A stretch of DNA of 64,000 bases, from the NCBI GenBank assembly GCA_034112325.1, contig JAWUVO010000002.1, forward strand, positions 1 to 64,000, read 5' to 3'. Source of the stretch: Bermanella sp034112325 (lineage in GTDB: Bacteria; Pseudomonadota; Gammaproteobacteria; Pseudomonadales; Oceanobacteraceae). The notes beneath the pieces were generated by a model. It was not told where the DNA came from. It did no database searches and saw only the letters and a list, made by a program, of their open reading frames with translations. The position numbers and the translations under genes were made by a program. Below, piece by piece: positions 24,548-32,774 of this stretch (positions are counted from its first letter, which is position 1; every line of letters starts with the position of its first letter).

Positions 24548-25945
24548 TTATTGGTTCAGTAGTTTTGCCATTTCTTGTAAATCATCTTTACACCCAAGTA
24601 CTTTTTCTAGTGCAGCTTCAGCTTTATCTTGATCAATATTGAGTTCAGCAATCAAGTCTTCTGAAACAGGCTCGAACGGCGCATCATTTAAATCGTATTG
24701 GCGTAGCATTCTTGAACAGACATAAAGCATGCGGCTCAGCGTACTGTGCTTACCATTATACGATGGCTCATTTTGATAGCGAATTGCGGTGCATACTTCA
24801 TCTGGAATGCCCCATTGTTTGAATAAGTTACTGCTGATTTGTTCGCGAGTCAGTTTCATTAAATGTTGTTCAAGGTAGTAGCGATTGATTTGCGGGTTCG
24901 CTTCAATATGGCGATTCACCATATTGAAATGAGGCGGAAACACATGGCCTAGAATCAAGAAGCCAAAGTTATGCAATAACCCACACAAATATGCGATGCC
25001 CTGAGTCGGTCTAGAACCAGCAGGGAGTGTTCGTACCATTTCGGACATCATAGCTGCGGTATATACACTTTGCTGCCAAAATGGCGTGTACCCTTGAGGT
25101 CCATTTTTTGGCACATCAAGCGTGCGGCCTAAAGATAAGCCTAGTGCCAGGTTGATCACTAAATCAAAACCCAGTACGCGAACCACGGCCTCTTGTACAT
25201 TTAAGATGGAACCTGAGATACCGTAATAAGGACTGTTAGCCCAGCTGATTACTTGCGCCGCTAAACCTGGATCTTGGCTGACTATTTTTGCCAGTTCGTC
25301 GGTTTCTGCGTTGGGATCCATTCTAAGATTAATGATTTTTTGTGCCGTTTCAGGCATAGGCGGCATGTCTAACGTTTCTTCTAATCTTTGATGAATGCGC
25401 AGCTGTGTAAAATCGTTAACAACTTGATTGATTTGAGGTATGTCTCTTTTGGCCCACTCTTCTCCTGGAATGGAGTTTTTAGGCACCACTGAGCAATAGC
25501 TACCAACACGGGCACTTGATACCAGGGTTTGAAAATCACTCATGGGGATTTGAAGGTGCTCTTTGTCGTTAAGATTCATTTCAATTGAACTTAACGACAG
25601 TAGGGCTTCATCCACATAAGTATCCAGCCCAGTGACCTGCGGTAAAGCGGGAATGGCCTCTAGATTTAGGCCTTGCTGTAACTGTCTCACTTCATTCCGA
25701 TTAAGCGGTGTGAGCTGTCGCGATGTGGCTGACGCCAACTTATTTAAATCCAAGATATGCGTAGCAGGATAAATGACCTGAATGCGGCCAATTTCATCTT
25801 CTAAAATCGAAATTTGGGCTGTGTTGTGTGAAATTCCAGGCATGTTAAATACCGGTGATATGGCTGATTGAGGCGCATTTTCAGCCAGTGTGTAATCTAC
25901 GTTCCAGTCGTCCAACACTTTTTGGACCTTGCTTGGTAACGTCAT
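24548..25945 (-). CDS. YbaK-like plus HDOD domain signalling protein
   Basis: Residues 1-140 resemble the YbaK/ProX aminoacyl-tRNA deacylase fold (SKVQKVLDDWNVDYTL, then HILDLNKLA). Residues about 190-400 form an HDOD domain, with MPPMPETAQKI, DPGLAAQVISWANSPYYG, VQEAVVRVLGFDLVINLALG and AYLCGLLHNFGFLIL. HDOD proteins act in signalling and lack the metal-binding HD pair. The same fusion is found beside recG in Pseudomonas. The ATG at 25945 is preferred because GAGAGG precedes it; the open frame continues to a TTG at 26023, with another ATG at 25969. It may be a regulatory output protein; its partner is unknown. Confidence 0.85.
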   Translation of the reverse strand: MTLPSKVQKVLDDWNVDYTLAENAPQSAISPVFNMPGISHNTAQISILEDEIGRIQVIYPATHILDLNKLASATSRQLTPLNRNEVRQLQQGLNLEAIPALPQVTGLDTYVDEALLSLSSIEMNLNDKEHLQIPMSDFQTLVSSARVGSYCSVVPKNSIPGEEWAKRDIPQINQVVNDFTQLRIHQRLEETLDMPPMPETAQKIINLRMDPNAETDELAKIVSQDPGLAAQVISWANSPYYGISGSILNVQEAVVRVLGFDLVINLALGLSLGRTLDVPKNGPQGYTPFWQQSVYTAAMMSEMVRTLPAGSRPTQGIAYLCGLLHNFGFLILGHVFPPHFNMVNRHIEANPQINRYYLEQHLMKLTREQISSNLFKQWGIPDEVCTAIRYQNEPSYNGKHSTLSRMLYVCSRMLRQYDLNDAPFEPVSEDLIAELNIDQDKAEAALEKVLGCKDDLQEMAKLLNQ

Positions 25946-26288
25946 GGCGCCTCTCACTAAATTAATCATAGTTGGATAATTTGGGTCTGTGACTTGCGAT
26001 GGAATAAAAGTCTTGAAAGCCAAATTCTAATGTCGTTTTTTAACTATAGAACAGTAAAGGTGAAGGAGTGGCTCGATTTTTCGTATATGTGAAATACATT
26101 CGATTATTCTGTTATCAATCAAATAAAAGGGTATTAAAGCCATTGTTGATAGTGGCTAATGAAAGGATAGTTGAGACGGTAATAGGGCGTTTCAGTGAGA
26201 ACCCTTGTCTCTAAATCTAGTCATTAAGAGTGCTGCCTAGATTGGCGATACAGTATGGCTGTGAGTAGTTCGACCGGTAAACGACGGT
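25946..26288. other. Intergenic space between the HDOD gene and recG
   Basis: About 340 bases between the HDOD start and the recG stop. It must contain the HDOD promoter. I see no RNA gene, repeat or terminator with a T run in it. Confidence 0.5.
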
Positions 26289-28379
26289 TTAAACTTGACC
26301 GTAGCGAACATTTTCACCCAGCCAGCGTTGAATCAAAGGATCGACGACTCTTGGGGCTTGTTGCTGACACATGTGTGCCCATTTTTTAATGTCATCAAGC
26401 AGGTAACCATCAAGTTGCAGGTCGGCAATGCGCATTTGCGTTAAGCCCGTTTGGCGGGTGCCCAGTACTTCACCTGGCCCACGAATTTGTAGGTCAATCT
26501 CAGCGATCTTAAAGCCGTCAGTCGTATCGCGCATGGCTTGTATACGCTGCTTACCTTGTTGGCTTAGTGGTGTTTGATAAAGCAGCACACAATGGCTCTC
26601 AGTGGTGCCGCGACCCACTCGCCCGCGTAATTGGTGCAGTTGAGATAAGCCTAGTCGTTCGGGGTTTTCAATGACCATTAGGCTAGCGTTAGGCACATCA
26701 ACTCCCACTTCAATGACGGTTGTTGCGACCAGCAAGTTAAGTTCTCCTTGTTTAAAGGCGGCCATAATATCGGTTTTTTCTTTGGTCTTTAATCGTCCAT
26801 GCACCAAGCCAACTTTTAGATCAGGTAGCATGGTTTGAAGTTCTTGCGCCGTGACTTCAGCGGCTTGTGCCTCAAGAGATTCACTTTCTTCAATTAGCGT
26901 ACATACCCAATAGGCCTGCTTGCCTGCGGCGCAGGCCGCTTGAATGCGCATCATGACTTGCTGGCGTTTGTGTTGATCAATCGCCACGGTGTTTACAGGT
27001 GTTCGGCCTGGCGGTAGCTCATCAATGACACTGGTGTCTAAATCGGCGTAAGCGCTCATGGCCAGTGTTCTAGGAATGGGGGTGGCCGTCATGATTAATT
27101 GGTGTGGGCTGAAACCTCGGCCTTTTTCTTTTAGGCTTAAGCGTTGGTGCACGCCAAAGCGGTGTTGTTCATCAATTATGGCCAAACCAAGGTTGTTAAA
27201 TTCTACGTCTTTTTGAAATAAGGCGTGGGTGCCAATGACCATTTGAGCCTCGCCATTTGCGATGGCCTCCATAACCGCTTCACGGGCTTTGCCTTTTACT
27301 TTTCCGGCCAGCCAGCCAATGGATATCCCTAAGGGTTCAAACCAGCTTTTAAAGTTAGCGAGATGCTGTTCAGCTAAAATTTCTGTGGGTGCCATCAAGG
27401 CTACTTGAAAGCCTTGTTCAAGGGCGCTTAATGCTGATAGCGCCGCCACTAGGGTTTTTCCTGAGCCTACATCACCTTGTACTAGGCGCAGCATGGGAAC
27501 GCCTGATTGCAGATCGTTTTGAATTTCGTTTTCAACGCGCAGCTGGGCGTTAGTGGGCGTGAAAGGCAGTTGTGCTAATAGTTTTTCGCGCAGTTGCGCA
27601 GTTTCGGGCAACTTGGGTGCCGGATCGATTTGCATTTCGGCGCGCATTTTTAGCAGGCTCAAATGGTGGGCTAAGAGCTCTTCCATAATTAAACGTTTTT
27701 GCGCGGGATGCTGCCGCTGCTCTAATTCTGCTAAATCGGCTCCCGCAGGTGGACGGTGCAAATACAAAAGGGATTGGCGTAAATCGGGTAAGCCAAATGG
27801 TTGCAATAAATCGTGTGGAATCAAATCATCGATGGCACGGCCACGCTTCAAATGATGAAGTACTTGATCCATTAATTGACGCCAACGCGCCTGAGTTAAG
27901 CCGTCAGTGCTGGGGTAAATAGGGGTTAGGGTTTCTTCCGTGGGCGCGGCAGTGAGTTCTTCAACAAATTTGTATTCAGGGTGATACAACTCTAGACCTG
28001 ATTTGCCTCGGCGAGCTTCGCCATAACAACGAATGCGGGTGCCTAGTTTCAAATTGTTTTTTTGGGCCGCGGTAAAATGATAAAAGCGTAAGGTGATCGT
28101 GCCTGTACCATCTTGTAATCTAACGGCCAAAGAGCGGCGCTTGCCAAATACTACGTCGGCTAATTTTATTTCGCCTTCGATGACCCCATCAGTACCGGGT
28201 TGCAAAGCACCAATTGGCGTAATGCGCGTTCGGTCTTGATAACGCAGGGGTAAATGAAACAGCAAGTCTTGAATATGAAAAATATCCAGTTTGGCCAGTT
28301 TCTCTGCAAACTTATCCCCTACATTTTTTAATTCTGTTACGGGGGTCAAGCCAAGTGAATGCTCTAAAATAGCTGACAT
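26289..28379 (-). CDS. recG: ATP-dependent DNA helicase RecG
   Basis: Remodels stalled replication forks and branched DNA. The 696 residues contain an N-terminal wedge/OB-fold region with LLFHLPLRYQDRT near residue 38, and helicase motif I GDVGSGKT near 300. Motif II is DEQH near 402, followed by QLIMTATPIPRTLAM and the C-terminal HGRLKTKEK and QLRGRVGRG motifs. Length is normal. It overlaps the end of oxyR by 16 bases on the same strand, so oxyR-recG is an operon, as in Pseudomonas. Confidence 0.97.
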   Translation of the reverse strand: MSAILEHSLGLTPVTELKNVGDKFAEKLAKLDIFHIQDLLFHLPLRYQDRTRITPIGALQPGTDGVIEGEIKLADVVFGKRRSLAVRLQDGTGTITLRFYHFTAAQKNNLKLGTRIRCYGEARRGKSGLELYHPEYKFVEELTAAPTEETLTPIYPSTDGLTQARWRQLMDQVLHHLKRGRAIDDLIPHDLLQPFGLPDLRQSLLYLHRPPAGADLAELEQRQHPAQKRLIMEELLAHHLSLLKMRAEMQIDPAPKLPETAQLREKLLAQLPFTPTNAQLRVENEIQNDLQSGVPMLRLVQGDVGSGKTLVAALSALSALEQGFQVALMAPTEILAEQHLANFKSWFEPLGISIGWLAGKVKGKAREAVMEAIANGEAQMVIGTHALFQKDVEFNNLGLAIIDEQHRFGVHQRLSLKEKGRGFSPHQLIMTATPIPRTLAMSAYADLDTSVIDELPPGRTPVNTVAIDQHKRQQVMMRIQAACAAGKQAYWVCTLIEESESLEAQAAEVTAQELQTMLPDLKVGLVHGRLKTKEKTDIMAAFKQGELNLLVATTVIEVGVDVPNASLMVIENPERLGLSQLHQLRGRVGRGTTESHCVLLYQTPLSQQGKQRIQAMRDTTDGFKIAEIDLQIRGPGEVLGTRQTGLTQMRIADLQLDGYLLDDIKKWAHMCQQQAPRVVDPLIQRWLGENVRYGQV

Positions 28380-29266
28380 AAATTGGCAGCCTGAGTGATA
28401 AGGTCAACCGCTTTGGGTCTTGGAAAACTTGCACGCCATGCAATGGCGACAGTACGCTTGGGCACTGGCTTTTTAAATGGGCGTGTCTCTAATAAATTAC
28501 CCGCGTACTGGGCCACGCCGGTCGCACTTTTAGGTAATACAGTAATGCCTAAGCCGGATGCCACCATGTGACGCAGGGTTTCTAATGAGCTGCCTTCGGC
28601 AATGGATTTTAATTGGCTGTTTTGTTTTCTTGCCAATGCTGGACACATGTCGAGCACCTGGTCTCTAAAGCAATGACCGTCGCCCAATAACAATAAATCA
28701 CTGTCAGGTAATAAATCGGGATTGATTTGTTTTTTCTTCGTCCATGGGTGATCGTGACGCAGTAATACTTCAAAGGGTTCTTCGTATAACGCTTTGGTTA
28801 AGACATCGGATTCGGTAAATGGCAGTGCAATGATGATTATATCAAGTTCGCCATCTCGTAATTTTTTACGCAACACGCGAGTGTAATTCTCTTCAATGTA
28901 CAGTGGCATGTCGGGTGCCAAGGATTGGACTTGAGGAATCAGGTGAGGAAATAAATACGGACCAATTGTAAAAATAGCGCCAATTTTTAACGGCCCTGTT
29001 AATTGATCCTTGCCTCCATCGGCAATGGATTTGAGCTGAGTGACATTTTCTAATACCACTTGCGCTTGATGCACGATTTTCTCTCCTAGTGGGGTGAGAG
29101 TAACGGCACTTTTTGATCGTTCAAAGATACCAATGCCAAGTTCATCTTCTAGCTTCTTGATGGCAACACTAAGAGTGGGCTGGCTGACAAAACAGCGTTC
29201 GGCCGCTCGGCCAAAATGGCGTTCTTGCGATAACGCTACAAGGTATTTTAATTCCGATAAGGTCAC
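28364..29266 (-). CDS. oxyR: Hydrogen peroxide-sensing regulator OxyR
   Basis: LysR-family activator of the peroxide response. An N-terminal winged helix (residues 1-60) is followed by the effector domain. The two redox cysteines are Cys199 and Cys208 in GDGHCFRDQVLDMC, the same numbers as in E. coli OxyR, so disulfide-based sensing should be intact. The 300-residue length fits. The 245 bases upstream, shared with the divergent epimerase gene, hold its promoter. Confidence 0.96.
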   Translation of the reverse strand: MTLSELKYLVALSQERHFGRAAERCFVSQPTLSVAIKKLEDELGIGIFERSKSAVTLTPLGEKIVHQAQVVLENVTQLKSIADGGKDQLTGPLKIGAIFTIGPYLFPHLIPQVQSLAPDMPLYIEENYTRVLRKKLRDGELDIIIIALPFTESDVLTKALYEEPFEVLLRHDHPWTKKKQINPDLLPDSDLLLLGDGHCFRDQVLDMCPALARKQNSQLKSIAEGSSLETLRHMVASGLGITVLPKSATGVAQYAGNLLETRPFKKPVPKRTVAIAWRASFPRPKAVDLITQAANLCQLF

Positions 29267-29511
29267 GAATGAATGCTCACTTAATACTTTGCTTATGAGT
29301 TTACAGGGTTTAATTTTTACTAACCCTATTCAGCCTCTATACTCTTCATAGAAGTCTTATAAAAAACCATATTGATATGGCTGATAATAGTGCGTTTTTT
29401 ACGCAATTATCTAACAAAATAAATAGGGAGTATTAAATACTCTATTTAGCCATCCAATTTTCAGAGCCTATCGTAAACCAACTGAGCGCTTGTGTAAGTA
29501 AGGAGAACTGA

Positions 29512-30369
29512 ATGGCACGAATTTTAGTGGTAGGAAGCGGTGATATTGGCGGTGGTTTAGCCAAAAAGATGGTGGCAAGTGGTCATACAGTATGGGGAAT
29601 GCGACGCAGTGATCGTGAGATTGGCAGCGGCGTGACGACTATCAGTGCTGATGTATCCGATATGGAAACCCTTATTGACCAGATTCCCAAAGATTTAGAC
29701 TACGTTATTTACAGTGTGGCCAGCCCTGATTTTTCAGAAGAAGGGTACGATACCTATTATGTGCACGGCATTGTGCACATCATGGCGTTATTGACGCAAA
29801 TGCATCAAAACATAAAGCGCTTCTTTTTTGTATCAAGTACGAGTGTTTATCCACACCATGATGGAAGTTGGGTAGATGAAGCCACCGAAGTAGAGCCCAC
29901 TGCATTTGCTGGTCGTAAAATGCGCGAAGCTGAGCTCAAGCTGCTAGAAAGTGATTTCAAATCCACTGTGGTGCGTTTTAGTGGCATTTATGGGCCTGGT
30001 CGTACTCGTATGATCAATCAAGCCCAATCGGGTGCTCACTGTGACCCTAAGCCGGATGTGTGGACCAATCGCATACATCGAGATGATTGCATTGGCGCGT
30101 TAGAGTTTTTAATTGATAAAGATATCAGCGGAGCACCGTTAGACAGTTTGTATTTGGCGTCTGACCCTAAGCCTGTGCCTTTATTTGAAATCTTTGAATG
30201 GTTAAAAGATCGAATTGGTGATGCAGAACCAGACCATGATGTGCCTGAGGTTTCTCGCCGTGGCAGTAAGCGATGCTCTAGTCAGCGATTAATGGATCTT
30301 GGCTATAAGTTTAAATATAAAACGTATCGACGGGGCTATGATGAAATATTAAAGGAGATGGGGATTTAG
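29512..30369 (+). CDS. NAD(P)-dependent epimerase/dehydratase-like protein (YeeZ type)
   Basis: Extended short-chain dehydrogenase fold. The nucleotide-binding motif VVGSGDIGGGLAKKM at residues 6-20 departs from the standard GxxGxxG. FFVSSTSVYPH near 105 supplies the Ser and Tyr positions, and YGPGRTRM is near 164. YeeZ-like proteins are annotated as NAD-dependent epimerases, but their substrate is unknown. It is monocistronic, with AAGGAGA ahead of the ATG and a perfect terminator after it. Confidence 0.85.
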   Translation: MARILVVGSGDIGGGLAKKMVASGHTVWGMRRSDREIGSGVTTISADVSDMETLIDQIPKDLDYVIYSVASPDFSEEGYDTYYVHGIVHIMALLTQMHQNIKRFFFVSSTSVYPHHDGSWVDEATEVEPTAFAGRKMREAELKLLESDFKSTVVRFSGIYGPGRTRMINQAQSGAHCDPKPDVWTNRIHRDDCIGALEFLIDKDISGAPLDSLYLASDPKPVPLFEIFEWLKDRIGDAEPDHDVPEVSRRGSKRCSSQRLMDLGYKFKYKTYRRGYDEILKEMGI

Positions 30370-30411
30370 TCTGATTTTCAGAAGGATGGCACTTATAACA
30401 ATGGTGCACAT

Positions 30412-30440
30412 AAAAAAACCGGCCATGGCCGGTTTTTTTA
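30412..30440. terminator. Bidirectional intrinsic terminator
   Basis: AAAAAAACCGGCC and GGCCGGTTTTTTT around AT form a perfect palindrome between the convergent epimerase gene and the small secreted-protein gene. Confidence 0.95.
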
Positions 30441-30462
30441 TGTTTGAGTATTCTGTTTAGAA

Positions 30463-30780
30463 TTACTCGTCATCAAATTCAGCTTTACGACCGTTACTTG
30501 TACAACCAAGGCAGCGCAAAAACGTGGCTGATGCAGGTTCAAGAACCAATGCTTCAGCCGCTTCTCCAGCGTTACCGCCTAATAAGCTAAACGGTAAAGT
30601 GACAGCCCAAATGGCGGTGCCAAGTACGGTGGCAACCAATGTAATAGGGCGAACGATAATACCGTCAAAAACCATGGCCGCAGCGGATGGTGTTTCTTGA
30701 ATTTCTTCGGCCTGAGTTGGCAGTGCAAACATGAAGATGGCACTAAGAACTAAAATGGTTTTTTTAATATTATTAATCAT
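30463..30780 (-). CDS. Small exported protein of unknown function
   Basis: The 105 residues have a signal peptide of about 24 residues (ending PTQA-EE). A hydrophobic glycine-rich stretch (about 45-75) and a conserved-looking VLEPASATFLRCLGC tail follow. Similar short exported proteins occur in Pseudomonas next to unrelated genes, and their role is unknown. AAGGA lies just upstream of the ATG. Confidence 0.75.
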   Translation of the reverse strand: MINNIKKTILVLSAIFMFALPTQAEEIQETPSAAAMVFDGIIVRPITLVATVLGTAIWAVTLPFSLLGGNAGEAAEALVLEPASATFLRCLGCTSNGRKAEFDDE

Positions 30781-30888
30781 GGAGGTCCTTGCTTAAAGAT
30801 TAAAGCGATATATTGGCAAACTATATCAGCTTTATTTATACATCGTCATCTTTTCCGTTTAAATCGTGTCCTAGGCCTTATATTGGGC

Positions 30889-31725
30889 TTATTTCTGACA
30901 ATTAGGGCAGTAAAAAGTACTGCGTTGCCCTTGAGTGATTTGTTTGATTGGAGTTTCACAGCGGATACAAGGTTCTCCGGTTCGACCGTATACAGTGAGT
31001 TGTTGGGCAAAATAGCCAGGTTTTCCATCTGATCCAACAAAATCTTTTAGAGTGGTGCCACCTTCGGCAATGGCTTTCTCTAAAACTAGCTTGATAGAGT
31101 CAGTTAGTTGCGCGTATTTTTGTTTGCTGACTTTACCAGCGGCTTTTTTGGGGTTGATTCCGCTCATAAATAAAGACTCGCTGGCGTAAATGTTCCCCAC
31201 GCCTACCACGTTTTTTTGATCCATGATGAAGGTTTTTATGGCACTGGTACGTTTACGGCTTTTAGCAAAAATATAATCGTGATTAAACTCATCACTGAGT
31301 GGCTCGGGGCCTAAATGATCCAGTAGATTGCTGTCATCACCAGCGGCTTGCCACACGCAGGCACCAAATCGACGTGGATCGGTAAATCTCAGTGTGATGC
31401 CGTTGTTTAGGCATATATCAAAGTGCTCATGCTTTTCAGGAGGTGGTGCTTTGCCTTCAATTACTCGCAATGAGCCAGACATGCCTAGGTGAATAATGAT
31501 GGTGCCTTTCAGCTTTTGTGTTTTCTCTGAACCGATATCGATTAATAAATACTTTGCTCGACGGCGAACATCTAACACAGTTTGGTTTTTCACTAGGTTT
31601 GAGAGTTCTTCAGGAATGGGCCAGCGCAATTTAGGTTGGCGCACGTCAAGCTTACGGATCTTTTGATCTTGGATGTGAGGGGCAATGCCAGCTTTGGTGG
31701 TTTCAACTTCGGGTAGTTCAGGCAT
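30889..31725 (-). CDS. mutM: Formamidopyrimidine-DNA glycosylase MutM (Fpg)
   Basis: Base-excision repair enzyme removing 8-oxoguanine and related lesions, with AP lyase activity. The catalytic N-terminus MPELPEVETT is intact (Pro2 and Glu3). GNIYASESLF near 170 and a four-cysteine zinc finger at the C-terminus (CIRC ... CPNC) are present. The 278-residue length is slightly above average. It lies downstream of the rpmB-rpmG operon on the same strand, a neighbour relation common in gammaproteobacteria. Confidence 0.96.
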   Translation of the reverse strand: MPELPEVETTKAGIAPHIQDQKIRKLDVRQPKLRWPIPEELSNLVKNQTVLDVRRRAKYLLIDIGSEKTQKLKGTIIIHLGMSGSLRVIEGKAPPPEKHEHFDICLNNGITLRFTDPRRFGACVWQAAGDDSNLLDHLGPEPLSDEFNHDYIFAKSRKRTSAIKTFIMDQKNVVGVGNIYASESLFMSGINPKKAAGKVSKQKYAQLTDSIKLVLEKAIAEGGTTLKDFVGSDGKPGYFAQQLTVYGRTGEPCIRCETPIKQITQGQRSTFYCPNCQK

Positions 31726-31878
31726 AAATCACTTTGGCATGTATCGGTGTGGATATGTGATGTTAGCGTACTTCGTGAATGGTTTCTTCACTGTGATCCT
31801 GTATTGCTTTGAGTTTATAAATCGCTTGTTTGTAGGTATAAAAACTGTCCATAGTTTTTTTCCAAATTAAAAAATCAA

Positions 31879-31974
31879 TTACTTAATTTGAGCTTCTTTA
31901 TACATAACGTGCTGACGGCTAGAGAGTTGATCGAATTTCTTCAGTTCTGGTCTATAAACATTTCTTGCAGGCAT
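31879..31974 (-). pseudogene. Partial duplicate of the rpmG 3' end
   Basis: About 70 bases are nearly identical to the 3' part of rpmG, including the stop codon and the sequence after it (31871-31944 against 32008-32078). An in-frame reading of 31 codons survives, ending RQHVMYKEAQIK against RQHVMYKEAKIK in L33. A 3-base length difference keeps the frame. The N-terminal half of L33 is missing. The ATG directly follows the rpmBG terminator without a ribosome-binding site, so I treat it as a decayed tandem copy rather than a gene. Confidence 0.8.
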
Positions 31975-31999
31975 AAAAAAACCGGCCTAAGCCGGTTTT
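31974..31999 (-). terminator. Terminator of the rpmB-rpmG operon
   Basis: On the minus strand AAAACCGGCTTAGGCCGGTTTTTTT forms an AAAACCGGC/GCCGGTTTT stem with a U tail, 17 bases after the rpmG stop. Confidence 0.88.
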
Positions 32000-32015
32000 C
32001 AGAAACAAAAATCAA

Positions 32016-32180
32016 TTACTTGATTTTAGCTTCTTTATACATAACGTGCTGACGGATAGTTGGATCGAATTTCTTCATTTCCATTTTATCAGGCATTGTG
32101 CGTTTGTTCTTAGTAGTGGTGTAGAAGTGACCAGTACCAGCAGAAGAAACCATACGAATTTTTTCGCGAATTGCAGCCAT
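32016..32180 (-). CDS. rpmG: Ribosomal protein L33
   Basis: A 54-residue component of the 50S subunit. It begins MAAIREKIRMVSSAGTG and ends RQHVMYKEAKIK. It has no zinc-binding cysteines, so it is the zinc-independent C-minus form typical of this group. It lies 11 bases after rpmB in the same operon. A partial second copy of its 3' end lies just beyond the operon terminator. Confidence 0.97.
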   Translation of the reverse strand: MAAIREKIRMVSSAGTGHFYTTTKNKRTMPDKMEMKKFDPTIRQHVMYKEAKIK

Positions 32181-32191
32181 TATCCGACCCC

Positions 32192-32428
32192 TTAAACTTT
32201 TTCGCCGCGAGCACGAAGTTCAGCTAGAACCGTGTCGATGCCTTTTTTATCAATGATACGCATTGCTTTAGTAGTAATGCGCAATTTAACGAAACGATTT
32301 TCACTTTCAACCCAGAATCTATGAGTCTGAAGGTTAGGAAGAAAGCGACGTTTAGTTCTATTCTTCGCGTGAGAAACGTTGTTACCTGTTACAGGGCGTT
32401 TCCCCGTAACTTGACAAACTTTAGCCAT
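32192..32428 (-). CDS. rpmB: Ribosomal protein L28
   Basis: A 78-residue 50S subunit protein with the standard start MAKVCQVTGKRPVTGNNVSHA and the LRITTKAMRIIDKKG core. It is first in the rpmB-rpmG operon. Only one of the cysteines of zinc-type L28 is present, normal for gammaproteobacteria. Confidence 0.97.
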   Translation of the reverse strand: MAKVCQVTGKRPVTGNNVSHAKNRTKRRFLPNLQTHRFWVESENRFVKLRITTKAMRIIDKKGIDTVLAELRARGEKV

Positions 32429-32774
32429 TGTTATGCCCCGACTTTATCTAAAACCGATATAAAAATTCGTTCGGGGTCAATATTCACGGGCTCTGTAGCT
32501 ATATTGGCTACAAACCCACGGATGCCCCGTCAAAAAAGAGTTGCGTTTTATACCAAAAACCCCGAACTAACGCAAGAGGATTGAGTAAAAAGTGAGCTTT
32601 ATTTAATCTGCTCGTTATTCAGAGTAGCCTGTTTCTAGGCCTTATTTCTGATGTTCTTCTATACTCAGTAGATATAACGCGTTGCCCATTATAACAGGAT
32701 GGAGTTTTGACGCTATTTGTCTTTTGTAAGTTATGACACTGTTTGGTGAAATAACCTAAACGCCAAGGATTGTT
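32429..32774. other. Divergent promoter region of rpmB and cyaA
   Basis: About 345 bases between rpmB (leftward) and cyaA (rightward). It must hold both promoters. I could not assign convincing -35/-10 pairs, a CRP site or an RNA gene. Confidence 0.45.
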
